Source: an uncultured Lachnospiraceae bacterium (GTDB lineage Bacteria > Bacillota > Clostridia > Lachnospirales > Lachnospiraceae). From it: 64,000 nucleotides of DNA. The first letter of the stretch is position 1; each line of letters opens with the position of its first letter. Of the stretch, positions 25,262-34,335 are shown piece by piece. Under the pieces are notes generated by a model that saw nothing but the letters and a program-made list of their open reading frames with translations, made no database searches and was not told the DNA's origin. The stretch lies in assembly GCA_910586705.1 (NCBI GenBank), contig CAJUJK010000016.1, forward strand, positions 21,222 to 85,221, read 5' to 3'. Made by a program: the position numbers and the translations under genes.

Positions 25262-26122
25262 ATGAAACCTATCAAAGAAGGAAAAGTACGTGAAATCTAT
25301 GACAACGGCGACAGCCTGATCATGGTCGCAACCGACCGGATCAGCTGTTTCGACGTAATTTTAAAGAATCAGGTGACCAAAAAAGGCACGGTTCTGACCC
25401 AGATGTCCAAATTCTGGTTCGACATGACAAGCGATATCCTGCCCAACCACATGATTTCCGTGGATGTAAAGGACATGCCCGAGTTTTTCAGACAGGAAAA
25501 ATTTGACGGCAACAGTATGCTCTGCAAAAAGCTTGACATGCTCCCCATCGAGTGTATCGTCCGGGGCTATATCACAGGCAGCGGCTGGGCAAGCTACCAG
25601 AAAGACGGTACGGTCTGCGGCATCACGCTTCCCGAGGGGCTGAAGGAATCGGACAAACTGCCCGAGCCCATCTACACGCCCTCCACCAAGGCGGAGATCG
25701 GCGACCACGATGAAAATATCTCCTATGAGCAGAGCGTGGATTATCTGGAGAAACGTTTCCCCGGCAAGGGAGAAGAGTACGCCGCGAAGCTGCGGGACTA
25801 CACCATCGCCCTCTATAAGAAGTGCGCGGAATACGCCCTGACCCGGGGCATTATCATAGCGGACACGAAATTCGAGTTCGGACTGGACGAGAACGGCAAT
25901 ATTGTACTTGGCGACGAGATGCTGACCCCCGACAGTTCCCGTTTCTGGCCTGCCCAAGGCTACGAACCGGGACACAGCCAGCCCTCCTTCGACAAGCAGT
26001 TCGCCAGAGACTGGCTGAAAGCCAACGAGGGGCATGACTGGACGCTGCCCGATGAGATTGTGCAGAAGACGATCGACAAGTATCTGCAGGGGTATGAACT
26101 TTTGACAGGTACAAAACTGTAG
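25262..26122 (+). CDS. purC: SAICAR synthetase (purine synthesis)
   Basis: PurC joins aspartate to CAIR, the eighth step of inosine monophosphate synthesis. Typical segments are KEGKVREIYDNGDSLIMVATDRISCFDV, IECIVRGYITGSGWASYQ, IADTKFEFGLDENGNIVLGDEMLTPDSSRFW and QPSFDKQFARDWL. It is of the longer type (286 residues). The ATG at 25262 with AGAAAGGAAC is the family start; the frame opens 11 codons earlier. It stands alone, without other purine genes. Confidence 0.95.
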   Translation: MKPIKEGKVREIYDNGDSLIMVATDRISCFDVILKNQVTKKGTVLTQMSKFWFDMTSDILPNHMISVDVKDMPEFFRQEKFDGNSMLCKKLDMLPIECIVRGYITGSGWASYQKDGTVCGITLPEGLKESDKLPEPIYTPSTKAEIGDHDENISYEQSVDYLEKRFPGKGEEYAAKLRDYTIALYKKCAEYALTRGIIIADTKFEFGLDENGNIVLGDEMLTPDSSRFWPAQGYEPGHSQPSFDKQFARDWLKANEGHDWTLPDEIVQKTIDKYLQGYELLTGTKL

Positions 26123-26173
26123 CAAATCGGGCGCCGGCGCGCTCGATACACAGAATGATTTACACGATCCGCA

Positions 26174-26211
26174 AAATGGCAGCCGGTTTCATAACGGCTG
26201 CCATTTTTATA
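26174..26211 (+). terminator. Terminator of purC
   Basis: AAATGGCAGCCG and CGGCTGCCATTT form a 12-bp stem with a 9-base loop, followed by TTTTTATA on the plus strand. Confidence 0.88.
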
Positions 26212-26238
26212 TATAGAGCGCTCTCCTGCCGCGTTTTC

Positions 26239-27708
26239 TCACCTTGCCCGCAGCAGTTCCGCAATATAAGCTGCCCTGTATCGGAACGGCACCCGCTTTT
26301 TCTCCTCGGTCTCCGGGTAACGCCTCCACAGCGTATAGCTGTTTGGCAGCCAGCGGGAAATCTTTCTTTTGAAAGACAGAATCTTCTTCTCCAACTGCAT
26401 TCTACTTTTGACCATTTTGGTCACTTCCAGACTGTCTCCATGAAAAAGCAGGTTTTTCAGAGTCTCCGGCAGTCCCTTCTCCTCCGGCGGCAGAATTTCC
26501 AATTCGGTGATCCCCCAGAAGACGCCTTCCCACGCCTCGATCCGAAGTGACATTTCCCGCACCCCTTCCCGCGGCGCAAACGTGCAGAAGTTCCGCTTCC
26601 CGTCCGGTCTGATTTCCATGCGCACAGGCTCTGCGCCCGTATCAAAGGAAAAAACGGCTTCCAGTCTGTCCGCCCTGCCGCTCCCTATTGCGTATGCGGC
26701 GATACGCCCGACGGTCTGCGGCGTCTCAAAGCAGATCCACACTTTTTTCTCCACGTCATCTTCCGCCAGCTTCCAGCCGCATTCTTTCAAAACAAGCGCT
26801 TTCTCTGTCACGTCCCCGCAGTCAAACAGCTTAAAATCCCGAAGATATTCCGGATTCCCGGAAGAAGCGGACAGCGCCGCCGTATACAGAAGATTGTCCG
26901 TATTTCTCCGAAAAAACACCTCGTCAATATTGATGATCTCATCAGCCTTCTGCCATGCCTCCTGCGACTGGTAGCGCCGCAGCGCCCGGTAGAAAACGTT
27001 CTGTGAAAGGCGCGGGGTCGCACACTCCTTTGGCATGGCAAAGCGCAGTTCCTCCTCCGCCGTATAAGGCGACTGCGAAAGCCACGAAAGCACAGTCTGT
27101 TTTCTCGGCAGTTCAAAAAAGTCTGGTCTTCCCCTCCACACGCCGTCATAGCCAAAGCGTTTTAACACCAGCGGACGGTAAGAGGCATCCTGTCTGAAAA
27201 GTTCTCCCAGACATTCCTCCGTAAGTAAGGACGTCGCCTTGTGATCCGCATGTCCGTCAAAATCCACCACGAGCAATATCTCCGCACGCACCCCGGCAAT
27301 CACATCTTTCAAATCCTGCTTGAAATCCTCTCTCCGATACGCACTGTGTCTGCCCGACCTCGTATAACGGTAATCCGCGTGCCCCTTCAGACCATAGGTT
27401 TCTATCCGCCCCGCCATCGAGACAAGAGCCCTGTCCCCGTTCTGGTGATACAAGTGCCCTCCGTCCCGCCAGCCGTCCCCGTAACCGAGGAAGATCATAT
27501 GGCTTTCTTCCATCCCGGCAAATTCCTTCAGCACGCGCACCGACTCCCGCAGGCGCGCCTCCCCCTCGTGGGGAAAGAAATCGCCGTTCGTCGTATAAAC
27601 CACATATGCGTCATACTCTTTATTCCGCGCAAGCGTCCGCAAAAGCCCGCCGCCCACAAGCAGTTCGTCGTCCTGATGCGGTACAATCAGCAAAATCTTC
27701 TCTTTCAA
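26239..27708 (-). CDS. PIG-L family deacetylase with a long C-terminal extension
   Basis: PIG-L/LmbE enzymes are zinc-dependent N-deacetylases of GlcNAc-containing compounds. The zinc motif PHQDDE lies at residues 9-14 and the third ligand is in FDGHADHKATS. The deacetylase domain covers about 1-190. The rest (to 489) is not typical of short PIG-L proteins. Residues 290-410 look beta-rich, and a basic C-terminal tail ends in LLRAR. No signal peptide is seen. It is a single gene. The substrate is unknown, with a cell-surface glycan or a small thiol conjugate both possible. Confidence 0.85.
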   Translation of the reverse strand: MKEKILLIVPHQDDELLVGGGLLRTLARNKEYDAYVVYTTNGDFFPHEGEARLRESVRVLKEFAGMEESHMIFLGYGDGWRDGGHLYHQNGDRALVSMAGRIETYGLKGHADYRYTRSGRHSAYRREDFKQDLKDVIAGVRAEILLVVDFDGHADHKATSLLTEECLGELFRQDASYRPLVLKRFGYDGVWRGRPDFFELPRKQTVLSWLSQSPYTAEEELRFAMPKECATPRLSQNVFYRALRRYQSQEAWQKADEIINIDEVFFRRNTDNLLYTAALSASSGNPEYLRDFKLFDCGDVTEKALVLKECGWKLAEDDVEKKVWICFETPQTVGRIAAYAIGSGRADRLEAVFSFDTGAEPVRMEIRPDGKRNFCTFAPREGVREMSLRIEAWEGVFWGITELEILPPEEKGLPETLKNLLFHGDSLEVTKMVKSRMQLEKKILSFKRKISRWLPNSYTLWRRYPETEEKKRVPFRYRAAYIAELLRAR

Positions 27709-27827
27709 TCAAACCTCCTGTCAGCGCTTTGTATATTTGTCTAGTATAACATTCAGTCCGTATTTTATTACTTATAATATTCTTAAGATTCTCCAAATTC
27801 TATTTTTAACATTTCATGGAATTTCAG

Positions 27828-27856
27828 TTGACTTACTGATATCATTATGGTATCAT
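27828..27856 (+). promoter_or_regulatory. Promoter of the SPFH-domain gene
   Basis: TTGACT (27828-27833) and TATCAT (27851-27856) are 17 bp apart. Repeated GATATCAT/GTATCATT/GATGATAC segments around it form imperfect dyads that could be an operator. Confidence 0.75.
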
Positions 27857-27923
27857 TCAAACATCAAAACAATTCAATATCCAAGATGATACTAAAAAAG
27901 TATGCAAAAGAAAGGAAACAATT

Positions 27924-28964
27924 ATGGAAGAAAAAGTATTAAACAAAAGCAAAAACGGCATGGCAATGCTGCTCCTGTCACTGTTTCTCTATCTGCTGGC
28001 AATCGCGGCGATGGTCGCCGGCAGCATCACAGGGCTCAGTGAGAACGGTCCCCAGAGTCCCGCGGGAATTGCCCTGTTTGTCATCGGTCTGGTCTATGCG
28101 CTTTTCGGCTGGATTCTGTTCATGGGACTTACGGTTTTAAGACCGCAGGAGGCGGTGGTGCTGACGCTGTTTGGCAAGTACATCGGCACGCTGAAGGAAG
28201 AGGGCTTCTACTGGGTAAACCCGTTCTGCAGCGCGTTAAACCCCGCCGCGGAGACGAAACTCAAACAGAGCGGCGACGTGGACGGCGGCTCGTCGTCCCA
28301 CAACCTCTTCACACTGTCCACCGGCGGACAGACCATCCAGACGGGCGGCACGAAGAAGATTTCCTTAAAGATCATGACACTGAACAACAGCCGCCAGAAA
28401 ATCAACGACTGTCTGGGCAACCCCATCGAGATCGGCATCGCCGTGATGTGGCGGGTGACGGACACCGCAAAAGCGGTATTTAACGTAGATAACTACAAGG
28501 AATATCTGTCTCTCCAGTGTGACAGCGCGCTGCGGAACATTGTGCGGATTTACCCTTACGATGTGGCGGAAAATGTGGACACCACCGGGGACGGACAGGC
28601 GGACGAAGGATCCCTTCGCGGTTCCAGCGAAGTGGTCGCCCAGAGAATCCGCGAGGAAATCCAGAACAAAGTAGATCAGGCGGGACTGGAGATCATTGAG
28701 GCACGGATCACTTACCTTGCCTATGCGCCCGAGATCGCCGCGGCAATGCTCCAGAGACAGCAGGCATCCGCTGTGATCGACGCCCGCAAGATGATCGTGG
28801 ACGGCGCGGTCGGTATGGTGGAGATGGCGCTGAGCCGCCTTTCCGAAAAAGAAATCGTGGAACTGGATGAGGAGCGCAAGGCTGCCATGGTATCCAATCT
28901 TCTGGTGGTGCTTTGCAGCAACCGGGACGCCCAGCCCGTTGTCAACTCCGGCAGCCTCTACTAG
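27924..28964 (+). CDS. SPFH/Band 7 membrane protein
   Basis: The 346-residue protein has two N-terminal membrane segments (about 14-34 and 48-70) and an SPFH domain (about 72-300) starting at LRPQEAVVLTLFGKYIGTLKEEGFYWVNPF. The C-terminal part contains the LEIIEARITYLAYAPEIAAAMLQRQQA helix typical of this class. SPFH proteins form oligomeric microdomain scaffolds. GAAAGGAAACAATT precedes the ATG. The very next base after its stop starts a small Arc-like gene, an arrangement often seen for this subfamily. Confidence 0.9.
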   Translation: MEEKVLNKSKNGMAMLLLSLFLYLLAIAAMVAGSITGLSENGPQSPAGIALFVIGLVYALFGWILFMGLTVLRPQEAVVLTLFGKYIGTLKEEGFYWVNPFCSALNPAAETKLKQSGDVDGGSSSHNLFTLSTGGQTIQTGGTKKISLKIMTLNNSRQKINDCLGNPIEIGIAVMWRVTDTAKAVFNVDNYKEYLSLQCDSALRNIVRIYPYDVAENVDTTGDGQADEGSLRGSSEVVAQRIREEIQNKVDQAGLEIIEARITYLAYAPEIAAAMLQRQQASAVIDARKMIVDGAVGMVEMALSRLSEKEIVELDEERKAAMVSNLLVVLCSNRDAQPVVNSGSLY

Positions 28965-29165
28965 ATGGGGGACAACGGCAAGAAACAGGTGCCGCTGCGT
29001 CTGTCCGCCAAGCTCTATAACGCCATCGCTGCCTGGGCGGAGGATGACTTTCGATCAGTGAATGGGCAGATAGAGTATCTGCTGACAGAGTGCGTGCGCC
29101 AAAGGAAGAAAAACGGGACTCCTGTTCCCCACGAACTCGACGTTCCGCCCGAGCTGGATATCTGA
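28965..29165 (+). CDS. Arc-like small protein paired with the SPFH gene
   Basis: The 66-residue protein contains a ribbon-helix-helix pattern (KQVPLRLSAKLYNAIAAWAEDDFRSVNGQIEYLLTECVRQRKK) followed by a Pro-rich acidic tail. The ATG follows the upstream stop with no gap, so translation is coupled. Small proteins of this kind next to SPFH genes are sometimes mislabelled as transporter subunits. The Arc-like fold suggests DNA or partner binding. What it regulates is unknown. Confidence 0.8.
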   Translation: MGDNGKKQVPLRLSAKLYNAIAAWAEDDFRSVNGQIEYLLTECVRQRKKNGTPVPHELDVPPELDI

Positions 29166-29241
29166 CCAGCCGGATTATGTAAAAGCCAGTGCATCCGTTT
29201 CGGAAACACTGGCGAATGATAACTATCACCTATAAAAGCAG

Positions 29242-29266
29242 AAATGGCGGGTTTTCCCCGCCATTT
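29242..29266. terminator. Convergent terminator hairpin
   Basis: AAATGGCGGG and CCCGCCATTT form a 10-bp perfect stem with a 5-base loop between the Arc-like gene and the convergent DUF5722 gene. Confidence 0.8.
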
Positions 29267-29278
29267 CCTGTGTCCATC

Positions 29279-30925
29279 CTACTGCACAACCCCGTCGCCG
29301 CCGCGCGTCCAGACGATATTGTCCCGGATCATCTGGTCGATGTCCATACCGATAATCTCCGAGGCGCGCGCCTTGGCGGCACCTTCATTTGCCGTGCCAA
29401 GCTGCTTGTAAATATTGTAGGCAGGCTTGTGGCTGCCGTCCAGATTCGTGATTCCCAGACTCAGCTTGCTCTCCATCTCGTGGGCGTCGTCCTTAAACCG
29501 GAAGAGCATGAACGCGTCCACATCCGGCAGGGAAGCGGCTTTCAGATAGCCGTAAGCCACCGACGCCTCCTGCTTCTCATCCCCGAAATAGGAAGTATAC
29601 CCGATCTCCGCCAGCGAAATGCTGCGCACCTGCCCTGCGGGATTTAAAAATTTCCCCTGATGCATATAATCAATCAGTATATCAATATTCTGCATGGTGA
29701 TGTAGGGGGTGGAAACGCTCTGCTTCACCCACACCGCCGGTCCGTTCCACGCGTAAGGGTCGTAGAGAGGCGAGTTGTAAGGGTGATAGGACAACCCCCA
29801 GTCGATATTTCCCTCCCGGTTGATGTAATAGTTAAACTGATCAAGATAATCCTTCGCCAGAAAGCTTCCGGGGTTGGACTTTCTTCCCCACTCCTGATCG
29901 ATGGAGTTGTAAACCCAGACATTGGCGTTCATTGCCTTCAGCTCATTATAAAAAATACGGAAAGCCTTCACATAGGCGCTCACATTCACGTCGAGATTGC
30001 CGGAGTTCATATACCACCATGAAGTTCTGGCGTTGACCTCATTGCCGAGAATCCAGTTGTCAATCTGCCCGTTCCCGGTCGCCCCGGAGTAGCGCTGCCC
30101 CAGAAAAGCGCACACCGCCTTCAGATGCTCCACGCCGCCGCTCTCCTCCACATTCAGCGCATAGCTGGGACATTCCGCGCCGCCCCTCGCCAGCGGATGG
30201 ATCAGATCGTCCGTAGCCGGGTTACCGCCCTTGTGCAAAAGCACCATGGTCACCTGCATCCCCTGATTGTTAAAGCCTTTCACCATCTGGTCATAGTGGG
30301 TAATGCGCCCGTTGCTGAAATAGTAAGTCTGTCCGTTGTAGGCAAAAGGGATCGTCCCCGCCTCGCCAGGCGCCGCGCATATTTCATCGAGATAAATATT
30401 GTAAACCACCTGCTGCACGCCGAGTTCCTTCAATTCACCGCTGGCGATGGCGGTAACCTCCGGCAGAATGCCCTTGATTCCTCTGGTCATACGCCCTGTG
30501 GTAAACGCCGCGACAGCCTCCGGGTTCGTGATGTAATGCTCGTCGCTGACCTGTATCATCTGTCCGCCGCTCTTCACCGCCACCAGAAACTTCCGGCTTA
30601 AGTTGGAATCCGGCGTGTTATAGTTCAAAGGGAAAGACACCGTCACAGACGCGCCCGCATCCACGCTGGCAACCACCGTTCCCACGGGACCGTCCTGAAA
30701 AACCTCATCCGCGTAAATATAGTATTTGCCGTCGTCACTGTACGGAACACCAGACGCCTTCAGTGTACAGTTGACAGTTCCTCCCGCAATCTGACAGGAA
30801 CTGATGGAGACCGGGCGTCCCGCCGCCTGCACGCTCTTCCCGCATACCATGACCGACATGGTCAACAGCGCAAATGCTGCAAAAACTTTCCATGTTTTAC
30901 CGATTTCTCTTTTGCACGCTTTCAT
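29279..30925 (-). CDS. Secreted DUF5722 protein, putative glycosidase
   Basis: The 548-residue protein has a Sec signal peptide (about 1-34, cleavage near VQAAGR), a beta-sandwich-like domain (36-140) and a TIM-barrel-like domain (about 150-520). Two Glu lie where a retaining glycosidase would carry its catalytic pair: WILGNEVNA (about 295) and SLAEIGYTS (about 445). Catalysis is inference. It ends the sugar-uptake/two-component operon, 107 bp after the third binding protein. A role in releasing the sugar that the operon imports is plausible. Confidence 0.8.
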   Translation of the reverse strand: MKACKREIGKTWKVFAAFALLTMSVMVCGKSVQAAGRPVSISSCQIAGGTVNCTLKASGVPYSDDGKYYIYADEVFQDGPVGTVVASVDAGASVTVSFPLNYNTPDSNLSRKFLVAVKSGGQMIQVSDEHYITNPEAVAAFTTGRMTRGIKGILPEVTAIASGELKELGVQQVVYNIYLDEICAAPGEAGTIPFAYNGQTYYFSNGRITHYDQMVKGFNNQGMQVTMVLLHKGGNPATDDLIHPLARGGAECPSYALNVEESGGVEHLKAVCAFLGQRYSGATGNGQIDNWILGNEVNARTSWWYMNSGNLDVNVSAYVKAFRIFYNELKAMNANVWVYNSIDQEWGRKSNPGSFLAKDYLDQFNYYINREGNIDWGLSYHPYNSPLYDPYAWNGPAVWVKQSVSTPYITMQNIDILIDYMHQGKFLNPAGQVRSISLAEIGYTSYFGDEKQEASVAYGYLKAASLPDVDAFMLFRFKDDAHEMESKLSLGITNLDGSHKPAYNIYKQLGTANEGAAKARASEIIGMDIDQMIRDNIVWTRGGDGVVQ

Positions 30926-31032
30926 ATGATTCTCCCAATCTCCTTACTTTGCTCTGCAGTACCGCCCGTTTCTTATAAAATCGTACTGCTCATTGGGTAC
31001 AGTGTACCACATCTTAATCCAACGCGCAAACC

Positions 31033-32349
31033 CTACTGCTGCAAATAACTGTTAATTGTCCTCTGCAGAATCTTCATATTGCTGTCTATGGTCTTGTCGT
31101 TTTGCAGGATTTCCCCGATCTCACTGTCGGAAAGCGCAAGCGCCTGCTCATATTTTTTAAACTGGGGCGCAGTGTAGCCCTCCTCGATTACCTTGCCGAG
31201 AAGCTTTCCGCTGATCACGGTCTCGCCCTCCTCCATCTCCGCCTGCACGATCTCCTCCATCTCCGCGGACTGTGTCACCGCCCGCAGCACCGAGGCTCCC
31301 TGTGAATGGGAAAAGATCCGTGTCTGGATCTGCTCGTCATAGGTAAGCAGTTTCAAAAACTCCCACGCAAGCTCCTCCTTCCTTGTGTTGGCGCTGATGC
31401 CCATAAGCAGGGTATCGACCTGCGACACGTTGCCCCCCTCCTTGCCCGCCGGCATGGTGATGCAGTCCCATTTGAAGTTGGCATACCTTTTAATCTTATA
31501 AGGATATGTCTTGTAAGTGCGGTACTCCGCGAAGGTCAGCGGCATAAACGCCACATTGCCGCCATTGAAATCTTCCTGCGCCACCTTCTGTCCGCGGTAC
31601 AGTTCGCTCAGCTGGCGGATGTACTTCACCGAGTCGATCACGCTGTCCTCCGCCAGATAGCAGGTTTTCCCGTTACTCTGGAAGATTTCGCCGCCGTTGG
31701 AGTAGACCGCGTCCAGCCAGTCGTAGTTGCATATCCCGAACTGGTCCAGAATGCCGTCCCCGTCCAGATCCTTTGTCACAAGGCGGCAGATCCCGTACAT
31801 CTCCTCCCAGTTCCAGTCCGTGTCCGGAATCTCAATGCCCTCTTTGGTGAGAAGCGTCTGGTTCACAAACATTAAAGTGGGCACCGTCTCATAGGGCAGG
31901 GCATACTGGGCGTTCCCGTACTTGCCCGTGCTCAGGGCGCTCTGAAAATACTTCTCCGTGTCGAAGGATGCGTCCTGCCCGATCAGCTCATCCAGATTTT
32001 TCATAATGCCGATGGACGAAAACTGGTCAAAGTCGCTTCCCAGCACCATAAAGACGTCCGGCTCCTCTCCCGCCAGAATTTTCCGGGAAAGCCACTCGGA
32101 ATACTCTTCCCTTGGCACCCCGCTGTAATAGTGCACCTTCACGCCCGGGTGCTCCTCCTCGAAACGGGCGATCGCCTGATCGATAATCGCAAAGCTGTTG
32201 GCGTTCGCCACATTCCAGTTGCTCCCGGTAAACATCCCGAACTCCAGCACCACCGGGCGCGTTCCGGCATAATAAATCCCGGCCGCAAGAAACAGAACCA
32301 TGACGGTCACGGCAACGCCTATGCACTTTTTATGATGCAGTAATCTCAT
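31033..32349 (-). CDS. Membrane-tethered family 1 solute-binding protein
   Basis: The 438-residue protein has an uncleaved-looking N-terminal membrane segment (about 10-29, no lipobox Cys) followed by a family 1 sugar-binding domain (FEEEHPGVKVHYYSGV, WEEMYGICRLVTKDLDGDG, DTLLMGISANTRKEELAWEFLKLL). No matching CUT1 permeases are nearby. Its ATG overlaps the stop of the response-regulator gene (ATGA). This tight link to the two-component system suggests a sensing rather than a transport role. Confidence 0.85.
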   Translation of the reverse strand: MRLLHHKKCIGVAVTVMVLFLAAGIYYAGTRPVVLEFGMFTGSNWNVANANSFAIIDQAIARFEEEHPGVKVHYYSGVPREEYSEWLSRKILAGEEPDVFMVLGSDFDQFSSIGIMKNLDELIGQDASFDTEKYFQSALSTGKYGNAQYALPYETVPTLMFVNQTLLTKEGIEIPDTDWNWEEMYGICRLVTKDLDGDGILDQFGICNYDWLDAVYSNGGEIFQSNGKTCYLAEDSVIDSVKYIRQLSELYRGQKVAQEDFNGGNVAFMPLTFAEYRTYKTYPYKIKRYANFKWDCITMPAGKEGGNVSQVDTLLMGISANTRKEELAWEFLKLLTYDEQIQTRIFSHSQGASVLRAVTQSAEMEEIVQAEMEEGETVISGKLLGKVIEEGYTAPQFKKYEQALALSDSEIGEILQNDKTIDSNMKILQRTINSYLQQ

Positions 32350-33023
32350 GTCTCTTCATCCTTCAAATAGGGGGCAATGTTTGTCTGTACTGCCCAGATC
32401 GCAAGCTGTGTGCGGTCGCGCAGTTCCAGTTTATTTAAGATCGTGCTCAGGTAGTTGCGCACGGTGCCGTCCGACAGCTTCAGGGCTTCCGCAATCTCCT
32501 TGTTTGCCGCGCCCGTCCCCACCTGCTCGATAATTTTCCACTCGGTCTTCGTCAGTTCCTCCATGCCCCGTTTCCCCACCTGAATGGTGTAATCGGCGCG
32601 CGCCATCTTGGAAAACAGGGTCAGCACCTTCGCCGCGATATCGGGATTGATCATGGCGCGCCCGCTGTACACGGTTCTCACGGCGCTTTCCAGCTCGTCC
32701 ATGGAAACGCCTTTCAGGAGATATCCGCTGGCACCGTACTTCAGTGCGTTGTAGACGTACTCGTCGTCGTCAAAGGTAGTCAGAATGATAATTTTAATCT
32801 GCGGATAGTTTTCCTTGATGATCTTCGTACACTGTACGCCGTCCATCTTGGGCATACGGATATCCATCAGGATCACGTCGGGTTTCTGCCGGCGCACGCA
32901 CTGGATCACTTCCTGTCCGTCTGTCGCCACATCGCAGACCTCGATGCCCTCCTTGCTGTTTAGTACAATCTGCAGGCTCTGGCGGATCAGCTCCTGATCG
33001 TCCGCCACCAACACTTTAATCAT
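32346..33023 (-). CDS. NarL/LuxR-type response regulator
   Basis: The 225-residue protein has a receiver domain (about 1-118) with phospho-acceptor Asp54 (VILMDIRMPKMDG), the acidic pocket ADDQE and Lys in YLLKGVS. A C-terminal LuxR helix-turn-helix (about 150-215) contains EVGTGAANKEIAEALKLSDGTVRNYLSTILNKL in slightly varied form. It overlaps the kinase gene by 8 bp and the binding-protein gene by 4 bp. It likely activates this operon. The dyad at 39104-39123 is a candidate target. Confidence 0.93.
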   Translation of the reverse strand: MIKVLVADDQELIRQSLQIVLNSKEGIEVCDVATDGQEVIQCVRRQKPDVILMDIRMPKMDGVQCTKIIKENYPQIKIIILTTFDDDEYVYNALKYGASGYLLKGVSMDELESAVRTVYSGRAMINPDIAAKVLTLFSKMARADYTIQVGKRGMEELTKTEWKIIEQVGTGAANKEIAEALKLSDGTVRNYLSTILNKLELRDRTQLAIWAVQTNIAPYLKDEET

Positions 33024-34326
33024 AACTCTCCCCCCAACGAATCGGTATGTGCGCGGTCACCTTAAAGCCTTTTTGCCCGTCAAAGCTGACCGTGCCGCCG
33101 AGCATTTCTATTCTCTCCTTCATATGTCTGGTTCCAAACCCGCTCTTTAACTCCTTACAGCCGATGCCGTCGTCCTTCACCTCAAGCAGCACCTCCCCGT
33201 CTATCCGTTTCAGCGTGACCCAGATCTGCCCCGCATGTCCGTGGCGGACCGCGTTGGTGATGCTCTCCTGAATCACGCGATAGATGATATTCTCCTCATC
33301 CTCACCGAACTCCAGCTTTTCCCCGCCCGCGTCAAAGTAAATCTGTGTGTCGGACACCTTTCCCATGTCGGTCACCATCTTGCGGATGGAGGCGTTCAGG
33401 GAAAGCCGCTCCATCTCGTCGGGCCGCAGTTCGCTAACGGAACGGCGCACATCCTTCATGCCGTCCCGGCTCACATCCGCCAGCAGCCCGAGCTGCTTCT
33501 TCACCTCCTGCGGCGCCACATCCACCAGCGCCAGACAGGCGTCCAGCCCGGCGATAATGCCCGTCAGGCTGTGCCCCAGCGTATCGTGGATTTCCCTTGC
33601 CAGGCGGTTTCTCTCATTCGTCTGCGCCATCTTTTCTGCCATGTCGGCGTACTCCGAAAGCTGCTCGTTGGCATTCTGCAGCTCATGGTAAAGCACGTTT
33701 ACCTCCTCGATGGTGCCTCTCTGCAGGTTGATGACCGAAAAGCAGTATCCCACAAACAGAATGATATTTAAGGAAATCATCGTATTCCAGATACAGAAAA
33801 GCCACTGTTGGCTCGTAAACGTATAGTAGCTCACATAGTCCGACATGTTAAAGAGGGGCATGTAAATAGACAGAAGTTCGTAGTCCGCCAACAGGTAACC
33901 GACGATGGCGAGCAGCAGAAACGCCATCTTCGCCTTGCTGTCCTTGACATAGGCGATCACGTTCGCGAACACGAGGAGCAGAAGCCCGTTGTAGTTAAAG
34001 TCCAGCCGGTAGATGATCACCACGCAGATCAGAAGCTCCGCCACGAGGGAAACCGCGCCGCCCCTGCCGTTTCGCATCTGCAAAAAATGCCGGAATACAA
34101 AATTGACCATGAGAAGACCGAGCAGCACGAGACAAAGCCACAGATTGGTTCTGGGATTGTCTGGTATCGTCATCACGCCGCCCAGAAAATCCCTTGCATC
34201 ATAGTTCGCCCTGATACGGTTCGTCGTTATATAGATAAAAGTACACAAAAATGCTACCGCAATGCCGTTTAGTACAAGCATTGCCCACTGAAACAAGTCT
34301 GTATAATATTCCTTTTTTACGCCCAT
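33016..34326 (-). CDS. Sensor histidine kinase, NarX/DesK type with multi-span membrane domain
   Basis: The 436-residue protein has six or so membrane segments in its first 205 residues and no large extracytoplasmic domain. A coiled coil follows (205-240), then a HisKA_3 dimerisation domain with His247 in REIHDTLGHSL, and an HATPase domain (about 335-432; ENIIYRVIQESITNAVRHG, VKDDGIGC, GFGTRHMKERIEMLGG). With no obvious ligand domain, it probably receives its signal from the binding proteins encoded on either side. Confidence 0.93.
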   Translation of the reverse strand: MGVKKEYYTDLFQWAMLVLNGIAVAFLCTFIYITTNRIRANYDARDFLGGVMTIPDNPRTNLWLCLVLLGLLMVNFVFRHFLQMRNGRGGAVSLVAELLICVVIIYRLDFNYNGLLLLVFANVIAYVKDSKAKMAFLLLAIVGYLLADYELLSIYMPLFNMSDYVSYYTFTSQQWLFCIWNTMISLNIILFVGYCFSVINLQRGTIEEVNVLYHELQNANEQLSEYADMAEKMAQTNERNRLAREIHDTLGHSLTGIIAGLDACLALVDVAPQEVKKQLGLLADVSRDGMKDVRRSVSELRPDEMERLSLNASIRKMVTDMGKVSDTQIYFDAGGEKLEFGEDEENIIYRVIQESITNAVRHGHAGQIWVTLKRIDGEVLLEVKDDGIGCKELKSGFGTRHMKERIEMLGGTVSFDGQKGFKVTAHIPIRWGESYD

Positions 34327-34335
34327 AGCCTTCCC

